The notes: generated from the sequence alone by a model not told the origin. 64,000 nucleotides of DNA from Microbacteriaceae bacterium (GCA_031177985.1 JAPSJW010000007.1:62001-126000), one strand, 5' to 3'; counted from the first letter of the stretch, positions 19,989 to 30,328 are shown. Program-made: numbers and translations.

Positions 19989-20932
19989 GCGGCCTCCCGG
20001 ACGCGTTCGGCGGCGCGCAGCCGCACCGGTGTCGCCCTCGGGTTGCGGGCCTTCTCCTCGTCGTCGGCCAGCTCGGCTCCGCGCACCAGCAGCCGGAACT
20101 CCGCCCGATGCTCGGGCAGCTCGATCGGTAGCCCCGCGGGCGCTGTGGAGCTCGAGCGTCGCTGAAGCTCGCGCTTGACGATGCGGTCCTCGAGCGACTG
20201 GTAGGCGAGCACGACGATGCGACCGCCGACGCCGAGGGCGTCGAGTGCGGCGGGCAGCGCCGTCTCGAGTACTGAGAGCTCGGCGTTGACCTCGATGCGG
20301 AGCGCCTGGAACACCCGCTTGGCCGGATGCCCCGCTCGGAGCAGCGCCGCCGGCGTCGCCCTCTGCAGCACCTCGACGAGCTGGGCGGATCGTTCGAGGG
20401 GCTCGGACTCGCGTGCCTGCACGATGAACCGGGCGTAGCGCGCCGCGAGCTTCTCCTCGCCGTACTCGTGGAAGATGCGCCGGAGCTCGGCCTCCGAGTA
20501 GGTGGCGAGCACCTCGGCCGCGGTCGTGCCGGAGGTTCCGTCCATGCGCATGTCGAGCGGAGCGTCCTTCGCGTAGGCGAAGCCTCGGTCCGCCTCGTCG
20601 AGCTGCAGCGAGCTCACTCCCAGGTCGAAGAGCACCCCGGAGAGCTCGTCGATCCCCAGGTCGTCGAGCACATCGGCGATGCGGTCGTACACGGCGTGCA
20701 CGAGGCGCGCGCGCTCGCCGAAGCGGGCGAGGCGCTCCCCCGCGATCGCGAGCGCCTGAGTGTCGCGGTCGAGGCCGACGAGCGTGATGTCAGGGAAGCG
20801 CTCGAGCATCCGCTCTGCGTGGCCTCCCATGCCGAGCGTCGCGTCGACGACGGCGCCGCCTCGCTCGAGAGGGGGCGCCAGCAGCTCGAGCGTGCGCTCG
20901 AGCTGGACGGGGACGTGGATCTCGTCGCTCAT
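19985..20932 (-). CDS. rsmH: 16S rRNA (cytosine1402-N4)-methyltransferase
   Basis: RsmH (MraW) methylates C1402 in the 16S rRNA decoding centre using S-adenosylmethionine. The 315-residue protein begins [20 protein letters not shown]. It has [14 protein letters not shown] for SAM binding, [17 protein letters not shown], and the C-terminal [17 protein letters not shown] 20932 is preferred over an upstream in-frame start because it gives the usual N-terminus and has GGGAAG just before it. It follows mraZ by about 100 bases. Confidence 0.96.
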   Translation of the reverse strand: MSDEIHVPVQLERTLELLAPPLERGGAVVDATLGMGGHAERMLERFPDITLVGLDRDTQALAIAGERLARFGERARLVHAVYDRIADVLDDLGIDELSGVLFDLGVSSLQLDEADRGFAYAKDAPLDMRMDGTSGTTAAEVLATYSEAELRRIFHEYGEEKLAARYARFIVQARESEPLERSAQLVEVLQRATPAALLRAGHPAKRVFQALRIEVNAELSVLETALPAALDALGVGGRIVVLAYQSLEDRIVKRELQRRSSSTAPAGLPIELPEHRAEFRLLVRGAELADDEEKARNPRATPVRLRAAERVREAA

Positions 20933-21031
20933 CGCTTCCCTTGCCCTGTCCCGGGCCCTGATCCCCATCCACTCCGACCTGGCACCGGGGAAGGTGCGCC
21001 AGGGCAGGTTGGCTGGGAGTCAGCGTCCGGG

Positions 21032-21463
21032 TCAGAAGAGTCCGGGGATCACCTCCTCCGCGGTGTCGATGAAGTCGTTCTCGGTGCTGGCGTAGTACTC
21101 GTTCCAGGCCTCGGTGTCCCAGATCTCGGCTCGCGAGCCCGCGCCGATCACGGTGAGCTCCCGGTCGAGACCGGCATAGCTGCGCAGGTGCGCGGGGATG
21201 GTGATCCGGTGCTGCTTGTCCGGGATCTCCTGGTTGGCCCCGGACAGGAACAGCCGCAGGAAATCGCGGGCCTGCTTGCTCGTGACCGGTGCCTGGCGGA
21301 TCTTCTCGTGCATCTGCTCGAACTCGCGCTGGCTGAAGACGTAGAGGCAGCGCTCCTGGCCGCGAGTGACGACGAGGCCTGAGGAGAGCTCCTCCCAGAA
21401 CTTCGCCGGGAGGATCATGCGCCCTTTGTCGTCGAGCTTCGGGGCATAGGTGCCAAGGAACAC
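21032..21463 (-). CDS. mraZ: Transcriptional regulator MraZ
   Basis: MraZ is a ring-forming AbrB-like DNA-binding protein that represses the dcw cluster promoter. The 143-residue protein has two tandem SpoVT/AbrB-like units with the paired motif [14 protein letters not shown] (about 10-23) and [13 protein letters not shown] (about 82-94). The start is GTG 21463, preceded by GGAGGGG with five bases spacing. It is the first gene of the dcw operon. Direct repeats that look like its own binding boxes lie 39-68 bases upstream. Confidence 0.96.
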   Translation of the reverse strand: MFLGTYAPKLDDKGRMILPAKFWEELSSGLVVTRGQERCLYVFSQREFEQMHEKIRQAPVTSKQARDFLRLFLSGANQEIPDKQHRITIPAHLRSYAGLDRELTVIGAGSRAEIWDTEAWNEYYASTENDFIDTAEEVIPGLF

Positions 21464-21501
21464 GTCAGCCCCTCCCCTCGATCTCCGGCCAGATTCGGGT
21501 T

Positions 21502-21531
21502 CGGCTCCACTTTACTCCACTTTCCCCCACT
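21502..21531 (-). promoter_or_regulatory. MraZ box: three 10-base direct repeats
   Basis: Read on the mraZ strand, this holds three contiguous 10-base units, AGTGGGGGAA, AGTGGAGTAA and AGTGGAGCCG. That is the GTGG core at one-helical-turn spacing known for MraZ operators. A possible -10 TAAAGT overlaps the second and third units, consistent with autorepression of the dcw operon. Confidence 0.75.
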
Positions 21532-21761
21532 CAAGGGAAGAACACGGCATGAATCGACCCCCTCTTCGGGGCTGGTTCCCAGTAATGGCGCGCGATCCAG
21601 CCAGTGGAGGGCAGTGGAGGAGATCTGGCGCGAGGTGGCCGAAAATGCCCGTCGGAGGGAGGCGCGAGCCGCATGCCCGTGTCGCGGGGCGCGCCAGTCC
21701 GGGCCGAGTGGAGAGCGCCGTGCCGAGGTGGTGGGATGTGGAGGGCCCGTCTCCGGGCATG
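21532..21761. other. Non-coding gap between mraZ and the DUF3040 gene
   Basis: No convincing gene is seen here. A small CCCC/GGGG hairpin (21559-21571) is present. On the plus strand the AGTGGAG element recurs at 21603, 21613 (a 10-base tandem pair) and 21707, with TGTGGAG at 21737. No RNase P, 6S or tmRNA landmark sequences were recognised. The gap separates the minus-strand dcw promoter from the terminator of the DUF3040 gene. Confidence 0.6.
21603..21622 (+). promoter_or_regulatory. Second MraZ-box-like tandem repeat on the opposite strand
   Basis: AGTGGAGGGC is followed at once by AGTGGAGGAG, the same heptamer and 10-base period as the operator in front of mraZ. It is on the plus strand, about 70-120 bases further upstream. 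It may be an auxiliary MraZ site. No plus-strand gene starts close to it. Confidence 0.4.
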
Positions 21762-21794
21762 AAAAAGGGAGTCGACCCGGTTGGTCGACTCCCT
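21762..21794 (-). terminator. Intrinsic terminator of the DUF3040 gene
   Basis: A perfect 12-base-pair stem (21766-21777 with 21783-21794) has a 5-base loop. On the minus strand it is followed by a run of five T (AAAAA at 21762-21766 on the plus strand). It lies 67 bases after the DUF3040 stop. Confidence 0.85.
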
Positions 21795-21861
21795 CTCAGA
21801 AGCTCTTGCGGCTCAGCGCCCCTGGCTGCTCAGCAGCTTCAGCGGCTCGAGGCCTTCACGC

Positions 21862-22251
21862 TCAGCGGTCGCGGTCTTCCTCGCGCTTGTCCCAGCGCTC
21901 GTTGAGGTTCTCCATGAACCCGCGCTTGCGCGGGGCGCCCGTGGTCGCGGCTCCGGGACCACCGGCACGAGGCGCCGAAGCGGCGCCGCTCTTGCGGGAG
22001 GGCGTGATGGCGAGCAGCACGCCGGCGAACATCACGGCGAACCCGAGCAGACCCACGAGGGGCTGCCGCACGACGACACCGGTGACGAGGACGGCGATGC
22101 CGGCCAACCCGAGCAGCACGCCGAGCACGACGATGGAGTAGTTCGGGCGCCCTCGACGACCGCCGACTGTCGCGATGAAGTCGGCGTCGTTCTGATAGAG
22201 ACTGCGCTCCATCTCTTCGAGGAGCCGCTGCTCCTGCTCGGAAAGTGGCAT
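21862..22251 (-). CDS. DUF3040 membrane protein
   Basis: This 129-residue protein has an N-terminal MPLSEQEQRLLEEMERSLYQNDADF motif region typical of DUF3040. Two transmembrane helices follow (about 38-60 and 64-83), and then a basic, Gly/Ala-rich cytoplasmic tail. Genes of this family are habitually found just upstream of mraZ in actinobacteria, which suggests an envelope or division link, but no function is known. ATG 22251 has GGAAGGGATGAGGG before it. A possible -10 TACTAT is at 22286-22291. It is monocistronic and ends at the terminator at 21762-21794. Confidence 0.88.
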   Translation of the reverse strand: MPLSEQEQRLLEEMERSLYQNDADFIATVGGRRGRPNYSIVVLGVLLGLAGIAVLVTGVVVRQPLVGLLGFAVMFAGVLLAITPSRKSGAASAPRAGGPGAATTGAPRKRGFMENLNERWDKREEDRDR

Positions 22252-22308
22252 CCCTCATCCCTTCCGGTCCGCCTGCTGAACCCTCATAGTACGCCGACGC
22301 TCCGCGGC

Positions 22309-22314
22309 TAGGCT
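22309..22314 (+). promoter_or_regulatory. -10 element TAGGCT for the polyprenyl synthase (leaderless)
   Basis: TAGGCT ends six bases before the GTG start at 22321. Transcription would therefore begin at or within a base of the start codon. No ribosome-binding site is visible, which supports a leaderless mRNA. Confidence 0.6.
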
Positions 22315-22320
22315 AGGCGA

Positions 22321-23442
22321 GTGGCTGGGAGTACGCGGTTAGTGGACTTGGTGCAAGCCGAACTCGACGATTTCCTGTCCGCTCGGCGGGCTCAGCTCGC
22401 CGAGGTCTCCCCCGACCTCGCGCCGTTCGTCGACTTCTCCGAGGGCCTGCTGCGCGGCGGCAAGCGATTCCGCGCGCTGTTCTGCTACTGGGGATGGCGT
22501 GCCGTCACCGCGACGCCCGACACCTTCGATCCGCTGCCCGACGACGACGCCGACGACGATCTCCCGGCGATCGCTCGGGTGAGCGCCGCGCTCGAGATCT
22601 TCCATGCGGCGGCGCTCGTCCACGACGACATCATGGACAACTCCGACACACGGAGAGGCCGCCCCTCAGCGCACCGCCGGTTCGAGCGCCTGCACTCCGA
22701 GCAGGGCTTCACGGGCAACGCCCTGGGCTGGGGCCAGTCGGCCGCGCTGCTGCTGGGCGACCTGCTGCTGGGCTGGAGCGACGAGCTGCTGGACTCGGGG
22801 CTGCGGCTGCTGGGGAACGCGAAGGCGTCAGTCGCGGTGCGGGACGAGTTCACGACGATGCGCACCCTGGTGACGGTCGGACAGTATCTCGACATCCTCG
22901 AGGAGAAGTCGTGGCGCACACGCGACGAGCGGGAGCTGCTGCCCCGCGCGCACCGGGTCATCGTGTACAAGTCGGCGAAGTACAGCATCGAGGCGCCGCT
23001 CGCCCTGGGAGCGGCTGCGGGCGGCGCTGACGCAGACCAGCTGGAGTCGCTGCGGGCGTTCGGTCTCCCTCTCGGTGTGGCGTTCCAGCTGCGGGACGAC
23101 CTGCTCGGCGTGTTCGGCGACCCGGAGGTGACGGGCAAGCCCGCGGGTGACGACCTCCGCGAGGGCAAGCGCACCGTTCTGATCGCCCTCGCCCGCGCGG
23201 CGATGCCTGGAACGCTGCGGTCGGTGCTCGACGAGCTGCTCGGCGACCCCGACCTGGATGCCCAACAGGTGGGGATGCTGCAGTCGGCACTCCGCGAGGC
23301 CGGCGCCGTGGATCAGGTGGAGCGCATCATCGACCACAACGTCGGGCTCGCCCTCAAGGCGCTCGGTTCGGCACGGATCAGCGCGTCGGCGCGAGAGGAG
23401 CTGTCACGGCTCGCGGAGACCACCGCGAGGCGGACCGCCTAG
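22321..23442 (+). CDS. Polyprenyl diphosphate synthase
   Basis: This is a trans-isoprenyl diphosphate synthase that chain-elongates allylic diphosphates with isopentenyl diphosphate, for quinone side chains or other isoprenoids. The 373-residue protein carries GGKRFRAL (46-53). The first aspartate-rich motif DDIMD is at 102-106, and the second motif DDLLGVFGD at 259-267. GTG 22321 is the start because it precedes the conserved N-terminus and lies exactly where a leaderless transcript would begin. Product chain length cannot be read reliably from sequence. It is divergent from the DUF3040 gene. Confidence 0.92.
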   Translation: MAGSTRLVDLVQAELDDFLSARRAQLAEVSPDLAPFVDFSEGLLRGGKRFRALFCYWGWRAVTATPDTFDPLPDDDADDDLPAIARVSAALEIFHAAALVHDDIMDNSDTRRGRPSAHRRFERLHSEQGFTGNALGWGQSAALLLGDLLLGWSDELLDSGLRLLGNAKASVAVRDEFTTMRTLVTVGQYLDILEEKSWRTRDERELLPRAHRVIVYKSAKYSIEAPLALGAAAGGADADQLESLRAFGLPLGVAFQLRDDLLGVFGDPEVTGKPAGDDLREGKRTVLIALARAAMPGTLRSVLDELLGDPDLDAQQVGMLQSALREAGAVDQVERIIDHNVGLALKALGSARISASAREELSRLAETTARRTA

Positions 23443-23462
23443 ACCCGACCAGGAGCGTTCGG

Positions 23463-23801
23463 TCAGAATCCGAGCGCCTGGGCGACCCTGCGCACCTCGG
23501 CCTTGCGTCCGGAGCGCAGCGCGTCCACGGGACGGGCTCCGAGAGTGTCGTCCTCGGCGATCAGCCAGCGCATCGCCTCGTCGTCGGTGAAGCCCGCATC
23601 CCCGAGCACGATGAGCGTGCCGCGCAGGTCGTGCAGCGGTTCCTGGCCGTCGAGGAAATCGGCGGGAACCTTGAGCACGCCGTCGACGCGCGAGGCGAGC
23701 AGCAGTCTGTCTTCGATCAGGCGGCGCACCTGGCTGAGCTTCACGTCGAGCCGCTCTGCCACATCGGGGAGCGTCAGCCAGTCGATTCCTTCCTCGGTCA
23801 C
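23463..23801 (-). CDS. Rv2175c-like winged-helix DNA-binding protein
   Basis: The 112-residue protein begins VTEEGIDWLTLPDVAERLDV, with a helix-turn-helix (about 10-35, DVAERLDVKLSQVRRLIEDR) and a small C-terminal domain. It matches the Rv2175c family, whose mycobacterial member is a DNA-binding substrate of the kinase PknL. GTG 23801 is the first start giving the family N-terminus. It sits convergent with the polyprenyl synthase and divergent from the LysM gene, next to a kinase gene, which fits a kinase-responsive regulator. Its target genes are unknown. Confidence 0.8.
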   Translation of the reverse strand: MTEEGIDWLTLPDVAERLDVKLSQVRRLIEDRLLLASRVDGVLKVPADFLDGQEPLHDLRGTLIVLGDAGFTDDEAMRWLIAEDDTLGARPVDALRSGRKAEVRRVAQALGF

Positions 23802-23883
23802 GAATACAGAGTGCCACGACCCGACGGGCTCGCAGAACTCGCCGGGACACAGGCAGTCACATGAGCAACACCAGTCACACGCG

Positions 23884-23912
23884 TTGACTCCACTATGCAG
23901 CAGTGTCAGAGT
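23884..23912 (+). promoter_or_regulatory. Promoter of the LysM protein gene
   Basis: TTGACT (23884-23889) and CAGAGT (23907-23912) are separated by exactly 17 bases. This gives a start near 23919 and a leader of about 47 bases. It is one of the few canonical-looking -35/-10 pairs in the window. Confidence 0.55.
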
Positions 23913-23965
23913 AGGGGAATGCCGTGGGGGTGGCGATTGCTCGGGGCAGGGAGCGGAGAGAGCTG

Positions 23966-25153
23966 ATGAGAACAACATCGACAGGCGGCGTGGTGCGACG
24001 CACCAACGCCTGGTGGAAGGGCGCACGCGCCTCCGTCCCCGTCGTGCTCGCGAGCTCGCTGGCTCTCACGATGGGCGTCACGGGCCCCGTGCAGGGTGCG
24101 GAGAGCAGTCCTCGGCCGTCCAAGCCCAAGCCGCTCCCCTCGCACCAGCGCCCCGCCGCGGCACCGGCCACCGCCGCGCACTCGCAGACCCCGCTCGCCT
24201 CAGGCTCCGTTCCCGCCACCTACCGGGTCGAGGCCGGCGACACCGTCAGCGCGATCGCCGCGCGCTACGGGCTCGCCACCGCATCCGTTCTCGCCCTCAA
24301 CGGACTGGGTTGGAAGACCACGATCCATCCCGGACAGGAGTTGCGCCTGACCTCGGGCGGAGCGAAGGCCGCGACCCCGACCCCCATCTCCTCGGAGGTG
24401 CAGAAGCACACGATCGCCGCGGGCGAGACGATCAGCGGCATCGCGGCGCGCTACGGCGTGTCGACCCGCTCCGTGCTGAGCGCCAACGGGCTCAGCGACA
24501 CGAGCATCGTCTACCCCGGGCAGACCGTCGTCGTCCCCGCGGCCATGTCGCTCGCGTCGTCGACGACGCCCGCTCCTGCCGCCCCGGCTGCGACCGCGAA
24601 GACCTACACGATCCAGCCCGGCGACACCGTCTCCGCCATCGCGTCGAGGCTCGGCGTCGACGCCTCGACCCTGCTCGAGCTCAACGGGCTCGGCCCGAAC
24701 AGCCTCATCTACGCGGGACGCACCCTCACGGTGCCGACCGTGACGGCCCTCACCTCCGAGATGCGGGAGAACGCCCGCATCATCGTCGAGGTCGGCCGTT
24801 CGCTCGGCGTGAGCGACCGGGGCCTCGTCATCGCCCTGGCGGCGGCGATGCAGGAGTCCAGCCTGCGGAACATCGACTACGGCGACCGCGACTCGGTCGG
24901 GCTGTTCCAGCAGCGGCCGAGCACAGGGTGGGGCGACCGCGCCGATCTGCTCGACCCGTGGCACGCGGCCCGGCTCTTCTTCGGCGGCCCGGGCGGCCCC
25001 AACAGCGGGATCACGCCCGGACTGCTCGACATCCACGGCTGGGAGAGCATGTCGGTCACCGAAGCGGCCCAGGCCGTGCAGGTGTCCGCCTATCCCGACG
25101 CCTACGCGAAGTGGGAGCTCTCGGCGCGAACCTGGCTGCGCGACCTCGGCTGA
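23966..25153 (+). CDS. Secreted three-LysM protein with lysozyme-like/transglycosylase-like domain
   Basis: This 395-residue exported cell-wall protein has a basic N-terminus and a signal-peptide helix (about 20-44). Three LysM peptidoglycan-binding modules lie near 84-128, 147-191 and 213-257, joined by Ala/Pro/Ser-rich linkers. The C-terminal domain (about 262-395) contains ALAAAMQESSLRN and SVGLFQQRPSTGWG, with E297 placed like the catalytic glutamate of lysozyme-like hydrolases. ATG 23966 is preferred because GGAGAG lies just before it and the signal peptide follows. Its place beside the PASTA kinase gene suggests a wall-remodelling function. Confidence 0.88.
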   Translation: MRTTSTGGVVRRTNAWWKGARASVPVVLASSLALTMGVTGPVQGAESSPRPSKPKPLPSHQRPAAAPATAAHSQTPLASGSVPATYRVEAGDTVSAIAARYGLATASVLALNGLGWKTTIHPGQELRLTSGGAKAATPTPISSEVQKHTIAAGETISGIAARYGVSTRSVLSANGLSDTSIVYPGQTVVVPAAMSLASSTTPAPAAPAATAKTYTIQPGDTVSAIASRLGVDASTLLELNGLGPNSLIYAGRTLTVPTVTALTSEMRENARIIVEVGRSLGVSDRGLVIALAAAMQESSLRNIDYGDRDSVGLFQQRPSTGWGDRADLLDPWHAARLFFGGPGGPNSGITPGLLDIHGWESMSVTEAAQAVQVSAYPDAYAKWELSARTWLRDLG

Positions 25154-25190
25154 GCCCGTGTGGCTCCGCGACCGCGCAGGGTCGCGAACC

Positions 25191-25196
25191 TAGAAT
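25191..25196 (+). promoter_or_regulatory. -10 element TAGAAT for the PASTA kinase (leaderless)
   Basis: TAGAAT lies six bases before GTG 25203, and no ribosome-binding site intervenes. The predicted transcript starts on the start codon. Confidence 0.65.
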
Positions 25197-25202
25197 CTGA
25201 GC

Positions 25203-27143
<1,941 letters not shown>

Positions 27144-27150
27144 CCCAGCG

Positions 27151-27185
27151 CCTCAGCGCCGGCCCTCAGCGCGGGGCCTCAGCGC
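27151..27185. repeat. Three CCTCAGCGC repeats with a 13-base period
   Basis: CCTCAGCGC occurs at 27151, 27164 and 27177, in the short gap between the convergent kinase and DAHP synthase genes. The third copy contains the DAHP synthase stop codon. It looks like a small tandem duplication; no terminator hairpin with a T-run is seen. Confidence 0.6.
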
Positions 27186-28561
27186 TGCGCCGCGGCGAGC
27201 TCCTCGGCGACGAGGAACGACAGCTCGAGCGACTGCATATGGTTCAGCCGCGGGTCGCAGAGCGACTCGTAGCGGGTCGCCAGTGTGGCCTCGTCGATGT
27301 CCTCCGAGCCGCCGAGGCACTCCGTCACGTCGTCGCCGGTCAGCTCGACGTGGATGCCGCCCGGGTGCGTGCCCGCGGCCCGGTGCGCCTCGAAGAAGCC
27401 GCGCACCTCGTCCACGACGTCGTCGAAGCGCCGGGTCTTGTAGCCGGTGGGAGTCGTGAGCCCGTTGCCGTGCATCGGGTCGGTCACCCAGAGCGGGTTC
27501 GCGTCCATCCCCTTGATCGCCTCGAGCAGCGGGGGCAGAGCGTCGCGGATCCTGCCAGCACCCATCCGGGTGATGAAAGTGAGACGACCGGGCTCCCGCT
27601 CGGGGTCGAGCTTGTCGATGAGCTTCTCCATGACGTCGGGCGTCGTGGTCGGCCCGAGCTTGACCCCGATCGGATTGCGCAGCCGGGAGAAGTAGTCGAT
27701 GTGCGCTCCGTCGAGGTCGCGCGTGCGCTCCCCCACCCAGAGGAAGTGCGCCGAGGTGTTGTACGGCGTCCCGGTGCGCGAGTCGATGCGCGTCATGGGC
27801 CGCTCGTAATCCATCAGCAGGCCCTCGTGGCCCGTGTAGAACTCCACACGCTTCAGCTCGTCGAAGTCGGCACCCGCCGCCTCCATGAACTTGATGGCGC
27901 GGTCGATGTCGCGCGCCAGCACCTCGTAGCGCTGGTTCGCCGGATTCGCCGCGAAACCGCGGTTCCAGCTGTGCACCTGCCGCAGGTCGGCGAACCCGCC
28001 CTGCGTGAAGGCGCGGACGAGATTCAGCGTCGATGCAGCCATGTGGTAGCCGTGCACCAGACGCGCGGGGTCCGCCTTGCGGGACTCCGGCGTGAAGTCG
28101 TAGCCGTTGACGATGTCGCCGCGATAGGCGGGCAGCGTGACGTCGCCGCGAGTTTCGGTGTCGCTCGAGCGCGGCTTCGCGAACTGCCCCGCCATCCGCC
28201 CCATCTTGACCACGGGCATCGACGCGCCGTAGGTGAGCACGACCGCCATCTGCAGGAGGGTCTTCACCCGGTTGCGGATCTGATCCGCCGTGGCACCCGC
28301 GAAGGTCTCGGCGCAGTCGCCGCCCTGCAGCAGGAAGGCCTGCCCGCTCGCGGCGCGCGCGAGGCGCTCGCGCAGGATGTCGACCTCGCCCGCGAAGACC
28401 AGCGGCGGGAGCGTCGCGAGCTCGGCGGAGGCGGCGCCGACGGCCTCGGGGTCGTCCCACTGCGGCTGCTGCTTGATCGGCAGCGTGCGCCAGGCGTCGA
28501 GCCCTGAGAGCACGGCGGGGTCGGCGGCGACGACGGTTTCGGTGGGGTCGACCACGGGCAT
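27179..28561 (-). CDS. aroG: Class II DAHP synthase (shikimate pathway entry)
   Basis: This enzyme condenses phosphoenolpyruvate and erythrose 4-phosphate to DAHP, the first step to aromatic amino acids. The 460-residue protein is a class II (plant/actinobacterial) enzyme. It shows LLQGGDCAETFAG near 78-90, KMGRMAGQFAKPRS, GYHMAASTLN, YTGHEGLLMDYE and WVTDPMHGNG. ATG 28561 has GGAGGAAA immediately before it. It is convergent with the PASTA kinase gene. No fused chorismate mutase or extra regulatory domain is evident. Confidence 0.95.
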   Translation of the reverse strand: MPVVDPTETVVAADPAVLSGLDAWRTLPIKQQPQWDDPEAVGAASAELATLPPLVFAGEVDILRERLARAASGQAFLLQGGDCAETFAGATADQIRNRVKTLLQMAVVLTYGASMPVVKMGRMAGQFAKPRSSDTETRGDVTLPAYRGDIVNGYDFTPESRKADPARLVHGYHMAASTLNLVRAFTQGGFADLRQVHSWNRGFAANPANQRYEVLARDIDRAIKFMEAAGADFDELKRVEFYTGHEGLLMDYERPMTRIDSRTGTPYNTSAHFLWVGERTRDLDGAHIDYFSRLRNPIGVKLGPTTTPDVMEKLIDKLDPEREPGRLTFITRMGAGRIRDALPPLLEAIKGMDANPLWVTDPMHGNGLTTPTGYKTRRFDDVVDEVRGFFEAHRAAGTHPGGIHVELTGDDVTECLGGSEDIDEATLATRYESLCDPRLNHMQSLELSFLVAEELAAAQR

Positions 28562-28637
28562 TTTCCTCCAGGCACGGCGGGCTCTGAGGCCCCGACCGAG
28601 CCTAACGGAGCGCCGACGATGCCGCCGACGGCAGCGC

Positions 28638-29327
28638 CTAGCGGCTGCGCGAGCTCATCCGCTCCTTCACCGACGACGCGTACACGTCGGTGTACTCCTG
28701 ACCGCTCAGCCGGGCGAGCTCGTACATGATCTCGTCGGTGACCGACCGCAGGATGAAGCGGTCGCCCTCGAGGCCCTCGAAGCGCGAGAAGTCCAGCGGC
28801 TCTCCGAAGACGATGCCGATGCGGCGCACCTTCGGGATCTTCGTGCCGATCGGCATGACCTTCTCGGTGTCGATCATGGCGACCGGCACGACAGGCACGT
28901 GGCCCTCGAGGATCATGCGTGCGACTCCGGTGCGCCCGCGGTACATCCGACCGTCGGGGCTGCGGGTGCCCTCGGGGTAGATGCCGAGCATCTCGCCCCT
29001 CGCAAGCACGCCGAGGCCGGTGTTGAGGCTCGCCTCGCTCGCCTTGCCGCCCGAGCGGTCGATCGGCAGCTGCCCCGTGGCCTTGAAGAACCAGCGGGTG
29101 AGCATGCCCTTGATCCCCTTGCCGGTGAAGTAGTCGCTTTTCGCCAGGAAGACGACGTTGCGGTCGAGCACCAGGGGAAGGAAGACGGAGTCGATGAACG
29201 ACAGGTGGTTGCTCGCGAGGATGACGGGGCCGGTCTTCGGCACGTTCTCCGTGCCGGTGACCCAGGGCCGGAACGCCGTCAGCAGAATGGGACCGGCGAT
29301 GAGGTTCTTCATGAACCAGTAGAACAT
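28638..29327 (-). CDS. 1-acyl-glycerol-3-phosphate acyltransferase (PlsC-like)
   Basis: This 229-residue membrane-associated acyltransferase probably makes phosphatidic acid in phospholipid synthesis. The catalytic HX4D motif is H41-LSFI-D46 (NHLSFID). The glycerol-phosphate-binding motif IYPEGTRSPDG and the downstream VPVAMI are present. The N-terminal helix (about 1-20) may associate with the membrane. It lies 39 bases downstream of the ROK kinase gene and upstream of DAHP synthase on the same strand. Confidence 0.9.
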   Translation of the reverse strand: MFYWFMKNLIAGPILLTAFRPWVTGTENVPKTGPVILASNHLSFIDSVFLPLVLDRNVVFLAKSDYFTGKGIKGMLTRWFFKATGQLPIDRSGGKASEASLNTGLGVLARGEMLGIYPEGTRSPDGRMYRGRTGVARMILEGHVPVVPVAMIDTEKVMPIGTKIPKVRRIGIVFGEPLDFSRFEGLEGDRFILRSVTDEIMYELARLSGQEYTDVYASSVKERMSSRSR

Positions 29328-29366
29328 CGGGCTCCCTCGGTGTCCGCGTCGGACGACCGGATGATC

Positions 29367-30314
29367 CTAACGCGGCTGGGCGTGCACCCGTGCGAGGTCG
29401 GCCGCTCCGACGACCCCCGCGTCGTTCACGAGCTCCGCCGTCACGAAGCCCGGCTCGGGGTGGTACCCGCGGGCCGGCAGGTGAGTCAGGTAGGACTCGC
29501 GGATGGGCTCGAGCAGCAGCTCGCCGGCCGACGAGACGCCTCCCCCGATGACGAAGACCTGCGGATCGAGTACCGCGGAGAGACTCGCGCAGGCCGCCCC
29601 GATCCACCGGCCGAGCTCGCGGAGCGCCGCAAGCGCGCCCGGATCCCCCTCCTGGATGAGCTTCGCCAGGTGCTTGCCCGTCAGCTCGCCGTGCTTCGCC
29701 CGCTGCTCGGCGAGGCGCATCCCGATGCCGCCGACGTCGGCGATCCCGTTCGCCATCCGCAGCAAAGCTCGGCCCGATCCGTACTGCTCGATGCAGCCGC
29801 GCGCACCGCATCCGCAGGGCAGCCCGTCCGGCACCACCCGCATGTGCCCGAGCTCGCCCGCAGAGCCGAAGCCTCCGCGCAGCAGCCGGTCGCCGACGAC
29901 GATGGCACCGCCGACCCCGGTGCCGATCGTGAGCATCGTCATGTCGCTCACCAGGCGGCCGGCGCCGAAGCGGAACTCGGCCCACCCGGCGGCGTTCGCG
30001 TCGTTGTCGATCGTGATGTCGAGGTCGATGCGCTCGGCGAGACGGGCCTGGATGGGCTCGTTGCGCAGGCTGATGTTCGGCGCGTAGTAGACGGTCGACT
30101 GGGCGGCGTCGATGAATCCGGGGGCCGCAACTCCCACCGCGCCGACCTCGTACCCCTCACGGAGGCCCTGCACCATGTCGACGACGAGGTCGACGATCGC
30201 GTCCCTGTCCTTCGCCGGAGTGGGTCGCCGGTCGCTCGCGAGGATCTCGCCGAACTCCGACACGACCGCTCCCGCGATCTTCGTCCCACCGATGTCGATC
30301 CCGATCGCGTGCAC
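29367..30314 (-). CDS. ROK-family glucokinase
   Basis: This 315-residue sugar kinase probably phosphorylates glucose. It has the N-terminal phosphate motif GIDIGGTKIAG, catalytic D105 in DNDANAAG, GTGVGGA, and the ROK zinc motif with H157 and CGCGARGC (C167, C169, C174). GTG 30314 is chosen over an upstream in-frame start because VHAIGIDIGG is the typical N-terminus and a TAGACT -10 lies 8 bases before it. Whether ATP or polyphosphate is the phosphate donor cannot be told from sequence. Confidence 0.9.
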   Translation of the reverse strand: MHAIGIDIGGTKIAGAVVSEFGEILASDRRPTPAKDRDAIVDLVVDMVQGLREGYEVGAVGVAAPGFIDAAQSTVYYAPNISLRNEPIQARLAERIDLDITIDNDANAAGWAEFRFGAGRLVSDMTMLTIGTGVGGAIVVGDRLLRGGFGSAGELGHMRVVPDGLPCGCGARGCIEQYGSGRALLRMANGIADVGGIGMRLAEQRAKHGELTGKHLAKLIQEGDPGALAALRELGRWIGAACASLSAVLDPQVFVIGGGVSSAGELLLEPIRESYLTHLPARGYHPEPGFVTAELVNDAGVVGAADLARVHAQPR

Positions 30315-30322
30315 GGATGAGA

Positions 30323-30328
30323 AGTCTA
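30323..30328 (-). promoter_or_regulatory. -10 element TAGACT for the ROK kinase
   Basis: TAGACT on the minus strand is separated by 8 bases from GTG 30314. The predicted transcript is leaderless or has a leader of one or two bases. Confidence 0.5.

Noticed and set aside
21512-21760. An 82-codon minus-strand frame in the mraZ-DUF3040 gap
   Set aside because: It has no ribosome-binding site, lies across the MraZ boxes, and its composition resembles non-coding text rather than a protein.
21541-21760. A structured RNA such as RNase P RNA, 6S RNA or tmRNA in the non-coding gap
   Set aside because: I looked for the conserved core sequences of these RNAs on both strands and found none. Only a small CCCC/GGGG hairpin and the AGTGGAG repeats are present.
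23802-23965. A cyclic-di-AMP (ydaO-type) riboswitch in front of the LysM protein gene
   Set aside because: Such riboswitches precede many actinobacterial wall hydrolase genes. Here, however, the predicted leader is only about 47 bases and lacks the conserved core.
23924-23965. A start for the LysM protein at GTG 23924
   Set aside because: It would put 14 hydrophilic residues before the signal peptide and has no ribosome-binding site, whereas ATG 23966 has GGAGAG.
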